Below the pieces are notes generated by a model. It searched no databases, was not told the origin of the DNA, and worked only from the letters and a program-made list of their open reading frames with translations. A DNA stretch of 64,000 nt from JAQWRV01 sp045564915 (GTDB lineage: Bacteria > Pseudomonadota > Alphaproteobacteria > Rhodospirillales > Rhodospirillaceae). The position numbers and the translations under genes were made by a program. This document shows, in pieces, positions 1 to 8,298 of this stretch; the first letter of the stretch is position 1, and each line of letters begins with the position of its first letter. The stretch spans positions 1 to 64,000 of the forward strand of contig JBJLGL010000012.1 of assembly GCA_045564915.1 (NCBI GenBank), written 5' to 3'.

Positions 1-119
1 CCAGCTTCCGCTAGAACCTTCGTGATTGCTGCTGTCAAAGTCGTCTTACCATGGTCAACGTGACCAATCGTACCGATGTTGCAGTGCGGCTTATTGCGTT
101 CAAATTTTTCCTTAGACAT
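1..119 (-). CDS. tuf: Elongation factor Tu, N-terminal part (cut by window start)
   Basis: EF-Tu carries aminoacyl-tRNA to the ribosome as a GTP complex. The minus-strand translation starts MSKEKFERNKPHCNIGTIGH and continues with the P-loop GHVDHGKTTLTAA, the G1 GTP-binding motif of EF-Tu. Only about 40 of some 395 residues lie in the window. The start ATG occupies 119-117. Upstream on the same strand are tRNA-Tyr and tRNA-Gly, a common proteobacterial arrangement, so tRNAs and tuf may share a transcript. Confidence 0.97.
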   Translation of the reverse strand, partial: MSKEKFERNKPHCNIGTIGHVDHGKTTLTAAITKVLAEA

Positions 120-209
120 GGATTTTCTCACTTCTAATTAGTATTGCTTAATTATAGGCCAAGCATCGTGGCAAAATATAACATACTAACTCTGAATTCT
201 TCGATATTA

Positions 210-283
210 TGGAGCGGGTGGACGGGATCGAACCGACATAACTAGCTTGGAAGGCTAGGGCTCTACCATTGAGCTACACCCGC
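210..283 (-). tRNA. tRNA-Gly (anticodon TCC)
   Basis: On the minus strand a 74-nt cloverleaf can be drawn, with acceptor arm GCGGGTG/CACCCGC, D-arm TAGCTCAATGGTAGAGC, anticodon loop with TCC, T-arm containing GGTTCGATCCC, discriminator T and an encoded CCA (TGG at 210-212 on the plus strand). It lies between tRNA-Tyr and tuf on the same strand. Confidence 0.96.
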
Positions 284-325
284 ACGCTATAACACTACAA
301 CCACAGACGGTTCCAAGAAAGGACT

Positions 326-410
326 TGGTGGAGGGGGTAGGATTCGAACCTACGTACGCTACGCGGCCAGATTTACAGTCTGGTGCCTTTAACCACTCGG
401 CCACCCCTCC
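326..410 (-). tRNA. tRNA-Tyr (anticodon GTA)
   Basis: This minus-strand gene of about 85 nt has acceptor GGAGGGG/CCCCTCC, an anticodon stem-loop CAGACTGTAAATCTG with GTA, a long variable arm typical of tyrosine tRNA, T-arm GGTTCGAATCC, and encoded ACCA. It is the first gene of the tRNA-Tyr - tRNA-Gly - tuf series and is divergent from rlmB. Confidence 0.96.
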
Positions 411-516
411 AAAACCCCAAGGATACCCTTGGTTGAGAGGGCATTCACGTATGCAGATTGACTGACCTTGTCAACTTTAAACCGGAATCTTATCCGATTA
501 ACATCTAAATGGATCT

Positions 517-1383
517 ATGACTGAAAAAAAATCCCGCAAGAAAAGGTCCAAGAGACAGCCTAGAGAAAGCCAGGGCAAAACCGGCGAGCGGCAAAAAATT
601 GAACCTTCCTCTACTCGCGTAAATAAATTCAGCACACATAAAAAAGCTGAAGGGCTATGGCTTTATGGCAATCACACCGTTCATGCAGCCCTTGCCAATC
701 CTCTCCGCAAGATCAAGCAGGTTCTAGCTACGTCAGAGGCTTTAAGCCGGTTACCTGAAGAGATAAAACATTCAGCTGCAGTCAAGAATGCAGTGAGCGT
801 TGAGCGGGCTGCAATAGATGCCCAGCTAAGCGGGGATGCTGTCCATCAAGGTATCGCCGTGCAGGTCAGCCCTCTACCAACGCTAAATGTTACCGATGTT
901 CTGAACGAACTTAGTGATGAAAAGCCAGCTCTGGTCGTCGCCTTGGATCAGGTAACTGATCCTCATAACGTGGGAGCTGTATTACGTTCGGCAGCTGCCT
1001 TTGGTGTCAAGGCACTCATACTCACCCGCCATAACGCGCCTGAAGAAACAGGTGTCTTAGCAAAGGCTGCCAGTGGTGCACTAGAAAATATTCCCATAAT
1101 CCGGGTAACCAATCTCAAAAGAACCCTTAAAGACTTCTATAGTCTTGGATTTTGGAGTGTTGGACTCGAGGCCACGGCAGACACATCTATAGACAGCATG
1201 CAACTGCCACACCGCTGCGTATTCGTACTTGGCGCAGAAGGTAAGGGTATGCGCCAAACAGTGAAGGAGAGCTGTGACTTTGTTGCACGCATGCCAATAG
1301 CAGGACCCATCCAAAGTCTAAATGTCTCGAATGCCTCGGCCATTGCTCTTTATGAATGGCGCCGCCAGCGACGGTCCCAATGA
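517..1383 (+). CDS. rlmB: 23S rRNA 2'-O-methyltransferase RlmB (TrmH/SpoU family)
   Basis: The predicted role is SAM-dependent 2'-O-methylation of 23S rRNA (G2251 in E. coli). The 288-residue protein has a lysine/arginine-rich extension (about 1-45), a small substrate-binding domain (about 46-120, with GLWLYGNHTVHAAL) and a SPOUT knot domain. Motif 1 (DQVTDPHNVGAVLRS, about 144-158) carries the conserved Asn and Arg. Motif 2 is LGAEGKGMR. Motif 3 is SLNVSNASAIALYE near the C-terminus. The basic tail lengthens the protein relative to E. coli RlmB (about 243 residues). The gene is divergent from the tRNA-Tyr/Gly/tuf unit. Confidence 0.93.
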   Translation: MTEKKSRKKRSKRQPRESQGKTGERQKIEPSSTRVNKFSTHKKAEGLWLYGNHTVHAALANPLRKIKQVLATSEALSRLPEEIKHSAAVKNAVSVERAAIDAQLSGDAVHQGIAVQVSPLPTLNVTDVLNELSDEKPALVVALDQVTDPHNVGAVLRSAAAFGVKALILTRHNAPEETGVLAKAASGALENIPIIRVTNLKRTLKDFYSLGFWSVGLEATADTSIDSMQLPHRCVFVLGAEGKGMRQTVKESCDFVARMPIAGPIQSLNVSNASAIALYEWRRQRRSQ

Positions 1384-1427
1384 CCTAGAACGATTTCTTG
1401 CTCTTTAATGCTAGCGGCTAACCAGTT

Positions 1428-1853
1428 TTAAACGTGATCAGTTAGCGGCGGGATACCGCTCGGTATTGCGCCTTCGTGCACATGTACCACCAACCACCCC
1501 TCATCAGGAAACCGTCTCAAAACGCATGTGGTTCGGCCATAACCTTCGTGGGGGTTTGGCGGATCATATTTGTGATAGGCCTTAAACCGGCAAATAGCCG
1601 CGTCACCCCAGACCGTGGTGACGAAATTAGACATGCGATGTGTGAGTTTGCCTCTGGCCGCAGATTGTGAAAAGTCGCCTTCGACGTAGTCCTGCATGTC
1701 GCGGCGTGTCACTAAGCCTGGCTGAAAGACATCCCATACCGTGCAATCGGGATGAAGGAGCGCCAGCATCTTTGCCGGTTCCTGAGCGACAAAGTGGTCC
1801 CAGATTTGTTTTACCAAGGTTTCGACCTCGGCTATGTCGGCGGCATTGGACAT
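1428..1853 (-). CDS. NTF2-like/SnoaL-fold protein
   Basis: A small one-domain protein of about 141 residues with the NTF2/SnoaL cone fold pattern: an N-terminal helix (VETLVKQIWDHFVAQEPAKMLALLHPDCTVWDV), then beta strands ending in GWLVVHVHEGAIP. Such proteins bind or isomerise small hydrophobic molecules or serve as accessory domains; the substrate is unknown. The ATG at 1853 (MSNAADIAEV) is preferred because GGGAGA stands about 5 bases upstream. A longer frame reaches 1886, where it abuts the stop of the MFS gene. It lies directly downstream of that transporter and is probably co-transcribed. Confidence 0.75.
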   Translation of the reverse strand: MSNAADIAEVETLVKQIWDHFVAQEPAKMLALLHPDCTVWDVFQPGLVTRRDMQDYVEGDFSQSAARGKLTHRMSNFVTTVWGDAAICRFKAYHKYDPPNPHEGYGRTTCVLRRFPDEGWLVVHVHEGAIPSGIPPLTDHV

Positions 1854-1886
1854 CTTATATCTCCCAGGCTTTTCCTGAAGCGTCAT

Positions 1887-3248
1887 TCAGTTTTCTTTTT
1901 GAGCAGTCTCTTGCGCGGATAAGCGGTAAGGTTTTAGGCCCCAACGCAGAACACCAATAGTCCCGGCGCCGAAGATAAAAAACGAGATGGCCATGGCATA
2001 GCGTAGACCCGCTGGGCCGGCGATCTGATCGGCGACAAACCCTACAAGCGGTGGTCCCAAGAACAGCCCCAACAAATTCATAGTCATGAAAAACCAGCCG
2101 GCTGCCTGGGCCTTAAGGCCGCTGGGCGTTATAGCAGCGACGGCGTTGGGGCTCACACCGGCGCACATTGCCAAGCCGAAAAACGCGAGCCACATCAGCG
2201 CCGCTGCCAGTTCGCCGCTGGGCATGAGCGGATAGAGCGCGAAGCCCGGAAACATTACGATACTGCCGATCAGGCAGGTTAGCAGGGGGCCGTCAGCCCG
2301 GTGTCGGGTGAACCTATCTGACAGCCAGCCCCCCAAATTAGCGCCGGGGATTCCACCAAGCAGGATAACTAGGCCTATAACCAGTCCGGTCCGGTCCACA
2401 TTCCATCCCCATGCGCGTTCAAAAAGGGCCGGACTCCAGAAGCTGGCCGCACTGATCGCTGTAGTACCAGCCATACCGATAAAAACACAGGTGTAGGGTC
2501 GCCAGTTCAAACTGAAATGCTGGTACGCTTGAGAAAATGACATTGCATTGACGGCGTTACCAGGAGTCCCCCGCCGGGACGGTTCCGGCGTCAGAAAGAT
2601 CAATGCTGCGATGATAAAGCCAGGGGTGGAGATGACGATGAAAGCCGTTTGCCACGCCATCAGGTCACCGATCAACGGCAAACTTAAGGGCGGCCAGCTC
2701 GCAATAATCTGTACGGCCTGACCACCGAGAATATAGGCAGTACCCGCACCAATAAAGGCGCTGGTCATGTAAAATCCCATTGCCCGTGATCTGCGGTCGC
2801 GCGGAAAATAGTCGGACACCAACGAGACTACGCTTGGATTAAGTGCCGCTTCACCTAAACCAACGCCAATGCGGGCCACAAAAAGAGCACCAAAGGACCG
2901 GGCTAATCCGCAGGCGGCGGTCATCGCTGACCATAATACGATGCCTGATGCGATGATCGTCGTGCGATTCTTGCGATCCGCGAGCCAGCCCATGGGAACA
3001 CCAAATACAGCGAAGCAGATGGCAAACGCAGGCCCCAACAACAGCCCAATCTGAAAGTCGGACAAAGCCAGGGCTTGTTTAATGGGCGCGATCAATAGGC
3101 TCAAAACAAATCGGTCAATGAATGACATAATCTGGGCACTGGCTAGAAGGCACATCGCGCTCCAGACTAGCCATCGCGAGGGGTAGGGGTGCTGAGGCGA
3201 AATCGACGCTCCGGCTGATGAAGTTGGATCCATTTCTGTATAATACAC
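1887..3248 (-). CDS. MFS transporter (spinster-like)
   Basis: A 453-residue major facilitator with 12 predicted membrane helices. The motif-A-like loop GWLADRKNRTT lies between helices 2 and 3, and the second-half equivalent GGWLSDRFTRHR is also visible. The N-terminal helix carries SFIDRFVLSLLIAPIKQAL, typical of the spinster-like branch that exports lipids, organic anions or drugs. The substrate cannot be told from sequence. It is followed at once by the NTF2-like gene and faces away from the bicupin at 3364. G+C is high compared with later parts of the window. Confidence 0.85.
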   Translation of the reverse strand: MYYTEMDPTSSAGASISPQHPYPSRWLVWSAMCLLASAQIMSFIDRFVLSLLIAPIKQALALSDFQIGLLLGPAFAICFAVFGVPMGWLADRKNRTTIIASGIVLWSAMTAACGLARSFGALFVARIGVGLGEAALNPSVVSLVSDYFPRDRRSRAMGFYMTSAFIGAGTAYILGGQAVQIIASWPPLSLPLIGDLMAWQTAFIVISTPGFIIAALIFLTPEPSRRGTPGNAVNAMSFSQAYQHFSLNWRPYTCVFIGMAGTTAISAASFWSPALFERAWGWNVDRTGLVIGLVILLGGIPGANLGGWLSDRFTRHRADGPLLTCLIGSIVMFPGFALYPLMPSGELAAALMWLAFFGLAMCAGVSPNAVAAITPSGLKAQAAGWFFMTMNLLGLFLGPPLVGFVADQIAGPAGLRYAMAISFFIFGAGTIGVLRWGLKPYRLSAQETAQKEN

Positions 3249-3363
3249 GCAAACTCAACAATTGTTCATGGCAAGGTGACGCTATCTCGGTGATTATTGC
3301 TTAAACCGCGCAGACGAACGTTTAGTTCTTTTAGGCCAAGGCGTATGCTTAGGTTCTAACGAA

Positions 3364-4239
3364 ATGTGGAGAAAACACGTGGACCGTTCGTATAGCTTTT
3401 TTCATACCCCTGATATGCCGTGGGAGCCCGATCCTGCGATCCCAGGATTCAAACGCCGCCTTCTTCACGTTGACCCCATCACTGGCGGACATATCAAGCA
3501 GTGGTATTTGCCACCCGCTTACGGCCCCGCCGTGGGGACATTGCCGCACCGGCACTATCACCGCTCGGTCACCGAGCGCGCCTATCACTTGGCCGGTGAT
3601 TTTCCACATTGGGAATTCCAATCCGGGGCAGACATGGATGGTGAGTTGATCGTTTTCAAACGCCATGTCTTCATGGACCGTCCGCCGCTGAGCATTCATG
3701 GCCGTTTCCCTGATCCGCACTCGCAAACGGGATCTGAAATTCTCTACTGGAACACCGGCGTAGGGACAGGACTTGGAGAGCCAGAGGCTGCGACCGAAAC
3801 TATTACTGTTGAGTTTGATGAAAGGGGCCGAGCAGACCGCACCAATTTCACGGAAGCCAGCGTGTTCTCAACAGTCGACCGACCCTGGCAGGCGCATCCA
3901 AAGATCGCACAATGGAAGATCAAGCCGTTGGCGGGGCGCACCGAGGGTACAGCGCCGACTGTTTTAGTCAATGTGCCCGCTGATGCAAAAGGACAACCTA
4001 AAATACAGATTCCCGGCAGCCCAGAACATGATGATCTCCCCTGGTTGTTCGTTATTTCGGGTGACTTAAAGGTTCGTGTGACTGTAGCCGATGTAACGGC
4101 TGATCTCGCACTGCGCGAAGGCAGTTATCTCTCTTGGGAACCGGACGCGGCTACCGGTTTCTCTGGCGAACCCATCAGTGACGGTGGCGCGGTCGTCTTA
4201 TGCATTGGTCATAATCTGTCTGAGCCCGCTGCTGACTAG
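3364..4239 (+). CDS. Bicupin-like protein (DUF4437-type)
   Basis: The 291-residue protein has two beta-barrel cupin-like halves. The N-terminal half contains LPHRHYHRSVTERAYHLAGDFPHWEF, with clustered His and Glu suited to metal binding. The C-terminal half contains DDLPWLFVISGDLKVRV followed by LREGSYLSWEPDA, the usual second cupin motif. There is no signal peptide. Cupins range from dioxygenases and isomerases to binding proteins, so no reaction is assigned. It resembles in layout the bicupin at 46391-47239. It stands alone on the plus strand between minus-strand genes. Confidence 0.65.
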   Translation: MWRKHVDRSYSFFHTPDMPWEPDPAIPGFKRRLLHVDPITGGHIKQWYLPPAYGPAVGTLPHRHYHRSVTERAYHLAGDFPHWEFQSGADMDGELIVFKRHVFMDRPPLSIHGRFPDPHSQTGSEILYWNTGVGTGLGEPEAATETITVEFDERGRADRTNFTEASVFSTVDRPWQAHPKIAQWKIKPLAGRTEGTAPTVLVNVPADAKGQPKIQIPGSPEHDDLPWLFVISGDLKVRVTVADVTADLALREGSYLSWEPDAATGFSGEPISDGGAVVLCIGHNLSEPAAD

Positions 4240-4257
4240 AAATCTCGTTTTACCACC

Positions 4258-5034
4258 TTAGTGCTGAGATGAGCGGTCACTTGAAGCGTTTGCTGGTAGG
4301 GTAAAGTCAGGCGCCGGCAGCACTCCGAAATTAGCCTTCTTCCCTTGCGCCTGCAACACCCCGGCCACCTTAGCCTGGCAGAATTCCGGGCTGTCGTCGC
4401 CGTCAAACGTTGTCTTGAAATGGGCTGCGACCGAGGGGCGTTGGATCGCTTGATCAAACCAAACGGCTAGATTGGGCCGTCCGTCTCGCCAGTTGAAATT
4501 TACTGATGCCGGCGATGGCCATGGTAGCACCACCTGGCGTTCGAAGTACGTAATGGCCTGCAATGTTCCGATACAGCCGATATCGAATTTTTTTAAACGT
4601 GCGGCATCCTCATCCATGCGGTCGAGGCTTCGCATCAGCTTAGGCCAATGCCAGGCGATGATGTGTTCACCGGGCTCATCAAGCAGACGCTCATGGGTTA
4701 GCCGTGTGGTAATATCGAAAAAGATGTCGGCCTGCGCCAGCCGCGTCAGAGCATCCCAGCGGTCTGGACCTGGAGCCGGGTATACATGCACCCCGTTGGC
4801 ACTGATGGAATCTAGAAACTCGGCGATCACCTGACTACCGAACAGAACAGCGCCGCTATCCAGCGCTAGCGTTGGAACTTTGGCCAACGGATTGATCGCC
4901 GCCAGAGAATAGCCATGTTTACGTGGATAAACTGGTACTTCTTCGATGCTAGACCAGACACCAACCTCCTCTGCCACCACCACAGACTTATGAATAAAGT
5001 CATGTACCGGCGAGTAGAACAGTTTCATAGGCAT
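4258..5034 (-). CDS. Glutathione S-transferase-like protein
   Basis: The 258-residue protein has an N-terminal thioredoxin-like domain (MKLFYSPVHDFIHKSVVVAEE, then NPLAKVPTLALDSGAVLFGS with the cis-Pro glutathione-binding segment VPTL) and a helical C-terminal domain. It ends in a Pro/Ala/Ser-rich tail unusual for GSTs. The start is placed at 5034 (MPMKLF), 16 bases after the stop of the upstream methyltransferase. An alternative ATG lies at 5028, while a longer frame reading back into the methyltransferase has a low-complexity, implausible N-terminus. The position suggests co-transcription with the methyltransferase. Confidence 0.8.
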   Translation of the reverse strand: MPMKLFYSPVHDFIHKSVVVAEEVGVWSSIEEVPVYPRKHGYSLAAINPLAKVPTLALDSGAVLFGSQVIAEFLDSISANGVHVYPAPGPDRWDALTRLAQADIFFDITTRLTHERLLDEPGEHIIAWHWPKLMRSLDRMDEDAARLKKFDIGCIGTLQAITYFERQVVLPWPSPASVNFNWRDGRPNLAVWFDQAIQRPSVAAHFKTTFDGDDSPEFCQAKVAGVLQAQGKKANFGVLPAPDFTLPANASSDRSSQH

Positions 5035-5050
5035 GGAATCCGCATGGGCG

Positions 5051-6232
5051 CTACTTCTGTGCGCCGAAAAACTGAACCCGGCCGATACCGCCACCGGTGG
5101 AGGGAAAGCTCTCATCAAACGGGGCGTCGAAGAAGCTGAATTTACCGGAGGCATCACGCCCGGCCCAGGACTCAACAATATTTTTGCGGTCAAACCCTGC
5201 ATCATTAAGCAGGTCAGTGCGATTCATTGCCGTCCACTGCCGCCAGAATGGCTCGGCGTTATAATAACAATCCCAATTTAGCATAAATTGGTCATGCAGG
5301 CTGTAGTCACCGCCGTAGGGAATATCCTGATTCATAACGACACCGCCCTGACGCACGACGCGATGCATTTCTTTAATGATGTTCCGCGAGGCTTTCGATG
5401 ATGTTTCGTGAAACATACCGCCGCTAACGACGAGGTCAAAATCGCCATCTTCGAAGTTGGTGCATTCGCCGTTCTGTTGCGAGAAATGCACCGAGTAGCC
5501 TAGGGATTCGGCACGGGCATGAGCATAACGCAGAATCGCCGCGCCCACATCAATGGCGTGTACCTCAGCATCGGGCCAGGCATCCACCAGCGGTATGGTC
5601 GCGCCGCCCGTCGTACAGCCAACGTCGAGAATGCGCTTCGGTTCAAAGTCAGGAAAAAATTTCTTAATCGCTGCTACGGTGCCTTTGCCGCCGCCGTCCC
5701 GCAATCGGCCAGCCATGCCCGTAGTATAGTAGTAGGAGCCCCGTTCATACATAGCGCCAGCATGCAGATCATCGTCGCTTAGACTAGTTTGATACCCACC
5801 GGGCATACAATGGATATCGACAGCCTCCACATAGCGCGGCATTTTGAAATCAGGATCAAGAGTCAGAGTGCCTTTGGGAGCAGCTCTGTGCTTGCGGGCC
5901 TCTGCTGCAATACGCGGCATATCGCGCGCGGCGATTTCGCCTTCGTTTGCCCATAGCATCTCCTGGGCCGTACGAGCTATACCGCTCCACATCTTGGTGA
6001 AGTCATCGTCCATCATCAGCGCGTGTACTTCGTCGCAACTCTCCGGCGCCCGGCCGTGCTCTTTCACAAACTTCGGCTTGGCCCGCTGTTCGTACACGAG
6101 TTCATCATAGGGGTAGGCATGCACCATCATGTGAAGCTTGAGCCCGACAATAAAATCTTCGCGGGCATGGGCATCGTGGACAGGCAACGGCATCATCGCA
6201 TGAGCAATCGGTTGGGGAACCAGTCTGGTCAT
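5051..6232 (-). CDS. Class I SAM-dependent methyltransferase with an extra N-terminal helical domain
   Basis: The 393-residue protein has a Rossmann methyltransferase core. Motif I is RILDVGCTTGGATIPLVDAW, motif II holds the acidic ribose ligand (VHAIDVG), and the post-I region is DFDLVVSGGMFHETS. The catalytic domain begins near residue 195. It is preceded by a helical region and the segment MPRYVEAVDIHCMPGGYQ, which recurs in altered form in the methyltransferase at 55307-56425; the two are paralogues of one uncommon architecture. The substrate is unknown, and GST and MFS neighbours suggest a small-molecule role. It is the first gene of a minus-strand pair with the GST-like gene. Confidence 0.82.
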   Translation of the reverse strand: MTRLVPQPIAHAMMPLPVHDAHAREDFIVGLKLHMMVHAYPYDELVYEQRAKPKFVKEHGRAPESCDEVHALMMDDDFTKMWSGIARTAQEMLWANEGEIAARDMPRIAAEARKHRAAPKGTLTLDPDFKMPRYVEAVDIHCMPGGYQTSLSDDDLHAGAMYERGSYYYTTGMAGRLRDGGGKGTVAAIKKFFPDFEPKRILDVGCTTGGATIPLVDAWPDAEVHAIDVGAAILRYAHARAESLGYSVHFSQQNGECTNFEDGDFDLVVSGGMFHETSSKASRNIIKEMHRVVRQGGVVMNQDIPYGGDYSLHDQFMLNWDCYYNAEPFWRQWTAMNRTDLLNDAGFDRKNIVESWAGRDASGKFSFFDAPFDESFPSTGGGIGRVQFFGAQK

Positions 6233-6599
6233 CTAAGCCTCCTTGCGTTGGTGTTGGCTTTGACGTGCATGCACACGTTGGCATGATCATGCCAGACGCG
6301 GTGTGCAAGCCGCAGTATACAGGTAATAAGTGGCACCGGATAGGTAGATGTCCCCTATGGCAGACATTTACGCCAAGAGAGGCTCTAAAGTCATCTGATG
6401 ACGCCTGGCAGTGGCACAGGCCAATTGACAGCGGCTAAATAGCAGTATTTATTCCGCTCGCGCTTAGAACCTTTCTAGCATGGGATTTATGCCTCCATGC
6501 CGCGCATGCTGTATGGTGTTTTTTCCCTCCAGCATGCACATTAGGACAAGCCATTAGGTTATGAATAAATGTACTAAGTCTGTAACAACAATGATAAAT
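6233..6599. other. Intergenic region upstream of tRNA-Thr
   Basis: About 370 bases lie between the divergent methyltransferase start and tRNA-Thr. No convincing protein-coding frame was seen; the minus-strand frame here reads antisense through the tRNA. The region should hold promoters in both directions, but no consensus -35/-10 pair was clear enough to mark. Confidence 0.5.
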
Positions 6600-6675
6600 G
6601 CCGGAATAGCTCAGTTGGTAGAGCATCGCATTTGTAATGCGGGGGTCGGGGGTTCGAATCCCTCTTCCGGCACCA
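6600..6675 (+). tRNA. tRNA-Thr (anticodon TGT)
   Basis: A 76-nt cloverleaf with acceptor GCCGGAA/TTCCGGC, D-arm TAGCTCAGTTGGTAGAGC, anticodon stem-loop GCATTTGTAATGC with TGT, T-arm GGGGGTTCGAATCCC, discriminator A and encoded CCA. It stands alone, apart from the tRNA-Tyr/Gly/tuf group, and marks the edge between a G+C-rich block and an A+T-rich block. Confidence 0.97.
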
Positions 6676-6780
6676 TTTTCATAACTTCTAAAACACCTAC
6701 ACACTTGGTAAACTGGCCGCTTCCAGCTGTAGTGTCATACGCATGAAGGATGTGCGTATAATCGTATTACTGTGGAAATT

Positions 6781-8283
6781 ATGAGCAAAAACCCTCCTAG
6801 CATGCAAAACCACAACAGCTCTGATGCCTTGAATGTGTTGATGAGAAAAGCATTAGCCCACTTGGAAAACGACGATTTCCGAGCAGCAATAGACACACTC
6901 GAAAACATTCTACAAACGGAACCAGATTACATATATGCACTTGTAAGTATGAGCAATGCTATGGTTATGACGGGCCAAGTTGATGACGCCCTTCATTTTA
7001 TCAGTCGGGCACAAGAGCAGGCGCCCAATATTCCAGAGGTCTCTACCGATAGATTAATGCTCTTGCACTATAGCAGAGCCCATAATCTCACTGATATATT
7101 TGAACAAACACTGCAGCTACGTGAAATACTAAATAGTAAATCATCACCAGAAGAATATGTGCAACATGACAGAACGACATGCTTAGGCAATAAGGTGCCT
7201 CTTCGAATAGGGTATCTGTCTGCTGATTTTAGGAACCATACTATTGGTCATCTTTTTGCACCAGTATTGGCGGCACATAACAAAGATAAGTTTCATACAG
7301 TACTGTACTCAAATAGTGATGTGGAAGATGAAATAACACACAAGCTAAGATCACAGGCTAGTGACTGGCGCACTATAACCCGAATGTCGGACCTGGACGT
7401 TGTAAAAACAGTTCTGGATGACCAAATTGATATATTGGTCGACCTGTCTGGCTACACAGATGGCGGTCGTCTTGGAGTTTTCAAACACAAACCAGCGCCA
7501 TTGCAAATGACATGGCTAGGTTATTTTGCAACGACCGGATTAAGCGAGATTGACTACATTATTTCCGATCACCACGTATTGCCGGAAGAAGACGAAAAGT
7601 TTTATGTGGAGAGAGCTCTTCGCCTCCCAAATACATATTTCTGTTTTCTCCCACCGCCAGCACAATCCAGCAGAATACGATCAAACCTAAACACCCAAGT
7701 TAGCTGTACTTTCGGATGCCTAAACAATATAATTAAGTTAAATGCAAACGTCGTCCGAACATGGTCTGCTATCATAGCGTCAGTTCCAAACTCACGTCTT
7801 ATTCTAAAGTTCTTTCAACTATCTCATAATTACTCTGCTGATAATGTTAGATCGCTATTCCAAGAGCACGGCATTGGCCCCGATCAACTTATACTCATTG
7901 GTGGCACCAATCGCACAGCGCATCTAGACACATACCAAATAATCGATATTGCCCTTGATCCATTTCCTTTTGGCGGTGGCATAACGACGCTTGAAGCACT
8001 CTCGATGGACGTACCTGTCATTACAATGAAAGGGGACAGGTGGGTATCCCGAGTCAGTACTTCAGTATTGCAAAATATAGGGCTACAAGATTGCATTGCC
8101 CAGTCAGAAGAAGATTATATTCAAAAGGCTGTTAAATTGGCCTGTAATAACGAAAGGCTCTCAATGTTACGTCGAAATTTAGGCACAATCTTGAGATCTT
8201 CCCCTATTTGCAATCCCACACACTTTACAAAGGGGCTTGAAGACCTCTATCAGACTGCTTGGCACAATTGGTGTGCCCACTGA
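6781..8283 (+). CDS. TPR-containing O-GlcNAc-transferase-like glycosyltransferase (GT41)
   Basis: The protein of about 500 residues has a short TPR-type N-terminal region (about 10-110: ALAHLENDDFRAAIDTLENIL) and the two catalytic lobes of the OGT/SPINDLY family. The first lobe has LRIGYLSADFRNHTIGHLFAP and ILVDLSGYTDGGR. The second has FGCLNNIIKLNANVVRTWSAI, RLILKFFQL, and the nucleotide-sugar segment DIALDPFPFGGGITTLEAL. Bacterial members glycosylate proteins or surface structures. A GTG at 6772 in frame is an alternative start; the ATG at 6781 is used here, and neither has a strong ribosome site. A+T-rich codon use differs from the genes before the tRNA. It probably forms a unit with the next two genes. 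Confidence 0.88.
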   Translation: MSKNPPSMQNHNSSDALNVLMRKALAHLENDDFRAAIDTLENILQTEPDYIYALVSMSNAMVMTGQVDDALHFISRAQEQAPNIPEVSTDRLMLLHYSRAHNLTDIFEQTLQLREILNSKSSPEEYVQHDRTTCLGNKVPLRIGYLSADFRNHTIGHLFAPVLAAHNKDKFHTVLYSNSDVEDEITHKLRSQASDWRTITRMSDLDVVKTVLDDQIDILVDLSGYTDGGRLGVFKHKPAPLQMTWLGYFATTGLSEIDYIISDHHVLPEEDEKFYVERALRLPNTYFCFLPPPAQSSRIRSNLNTQVSCTFGCLNNIIKLNANVVRTWSAIIASVPNSRLILKFFQLSHNYSADNVRSLFQEHGIGPDQLILIGGTNRTAHLDTYQIIDIALDPFPFGGGITTLEALSMDVPVITMKGDRWVSRVSTSVLQNIGLQDCIAQSEEDYIQKAVKLACNNERLSMLRRNLGTILRSSPICNPTHFTKGLEDLYQTAWHNWCAH

Positions 8284-8298
8284 TTGAAAAGTGATGTC

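Noticed and set aside
1667..1960. 97-codon plus-strand frame
   Set aside because: It lies antisense to the NTF2-like and MFS genes and shows no family pattern.
6435..6704. 89-codon minus-strand frame containing a GRGIRTPDP-like phrase
   Set aside because: It reads antisense through tRNA-Thr; the phrase is a well-known artefact of translated tRNA genes.
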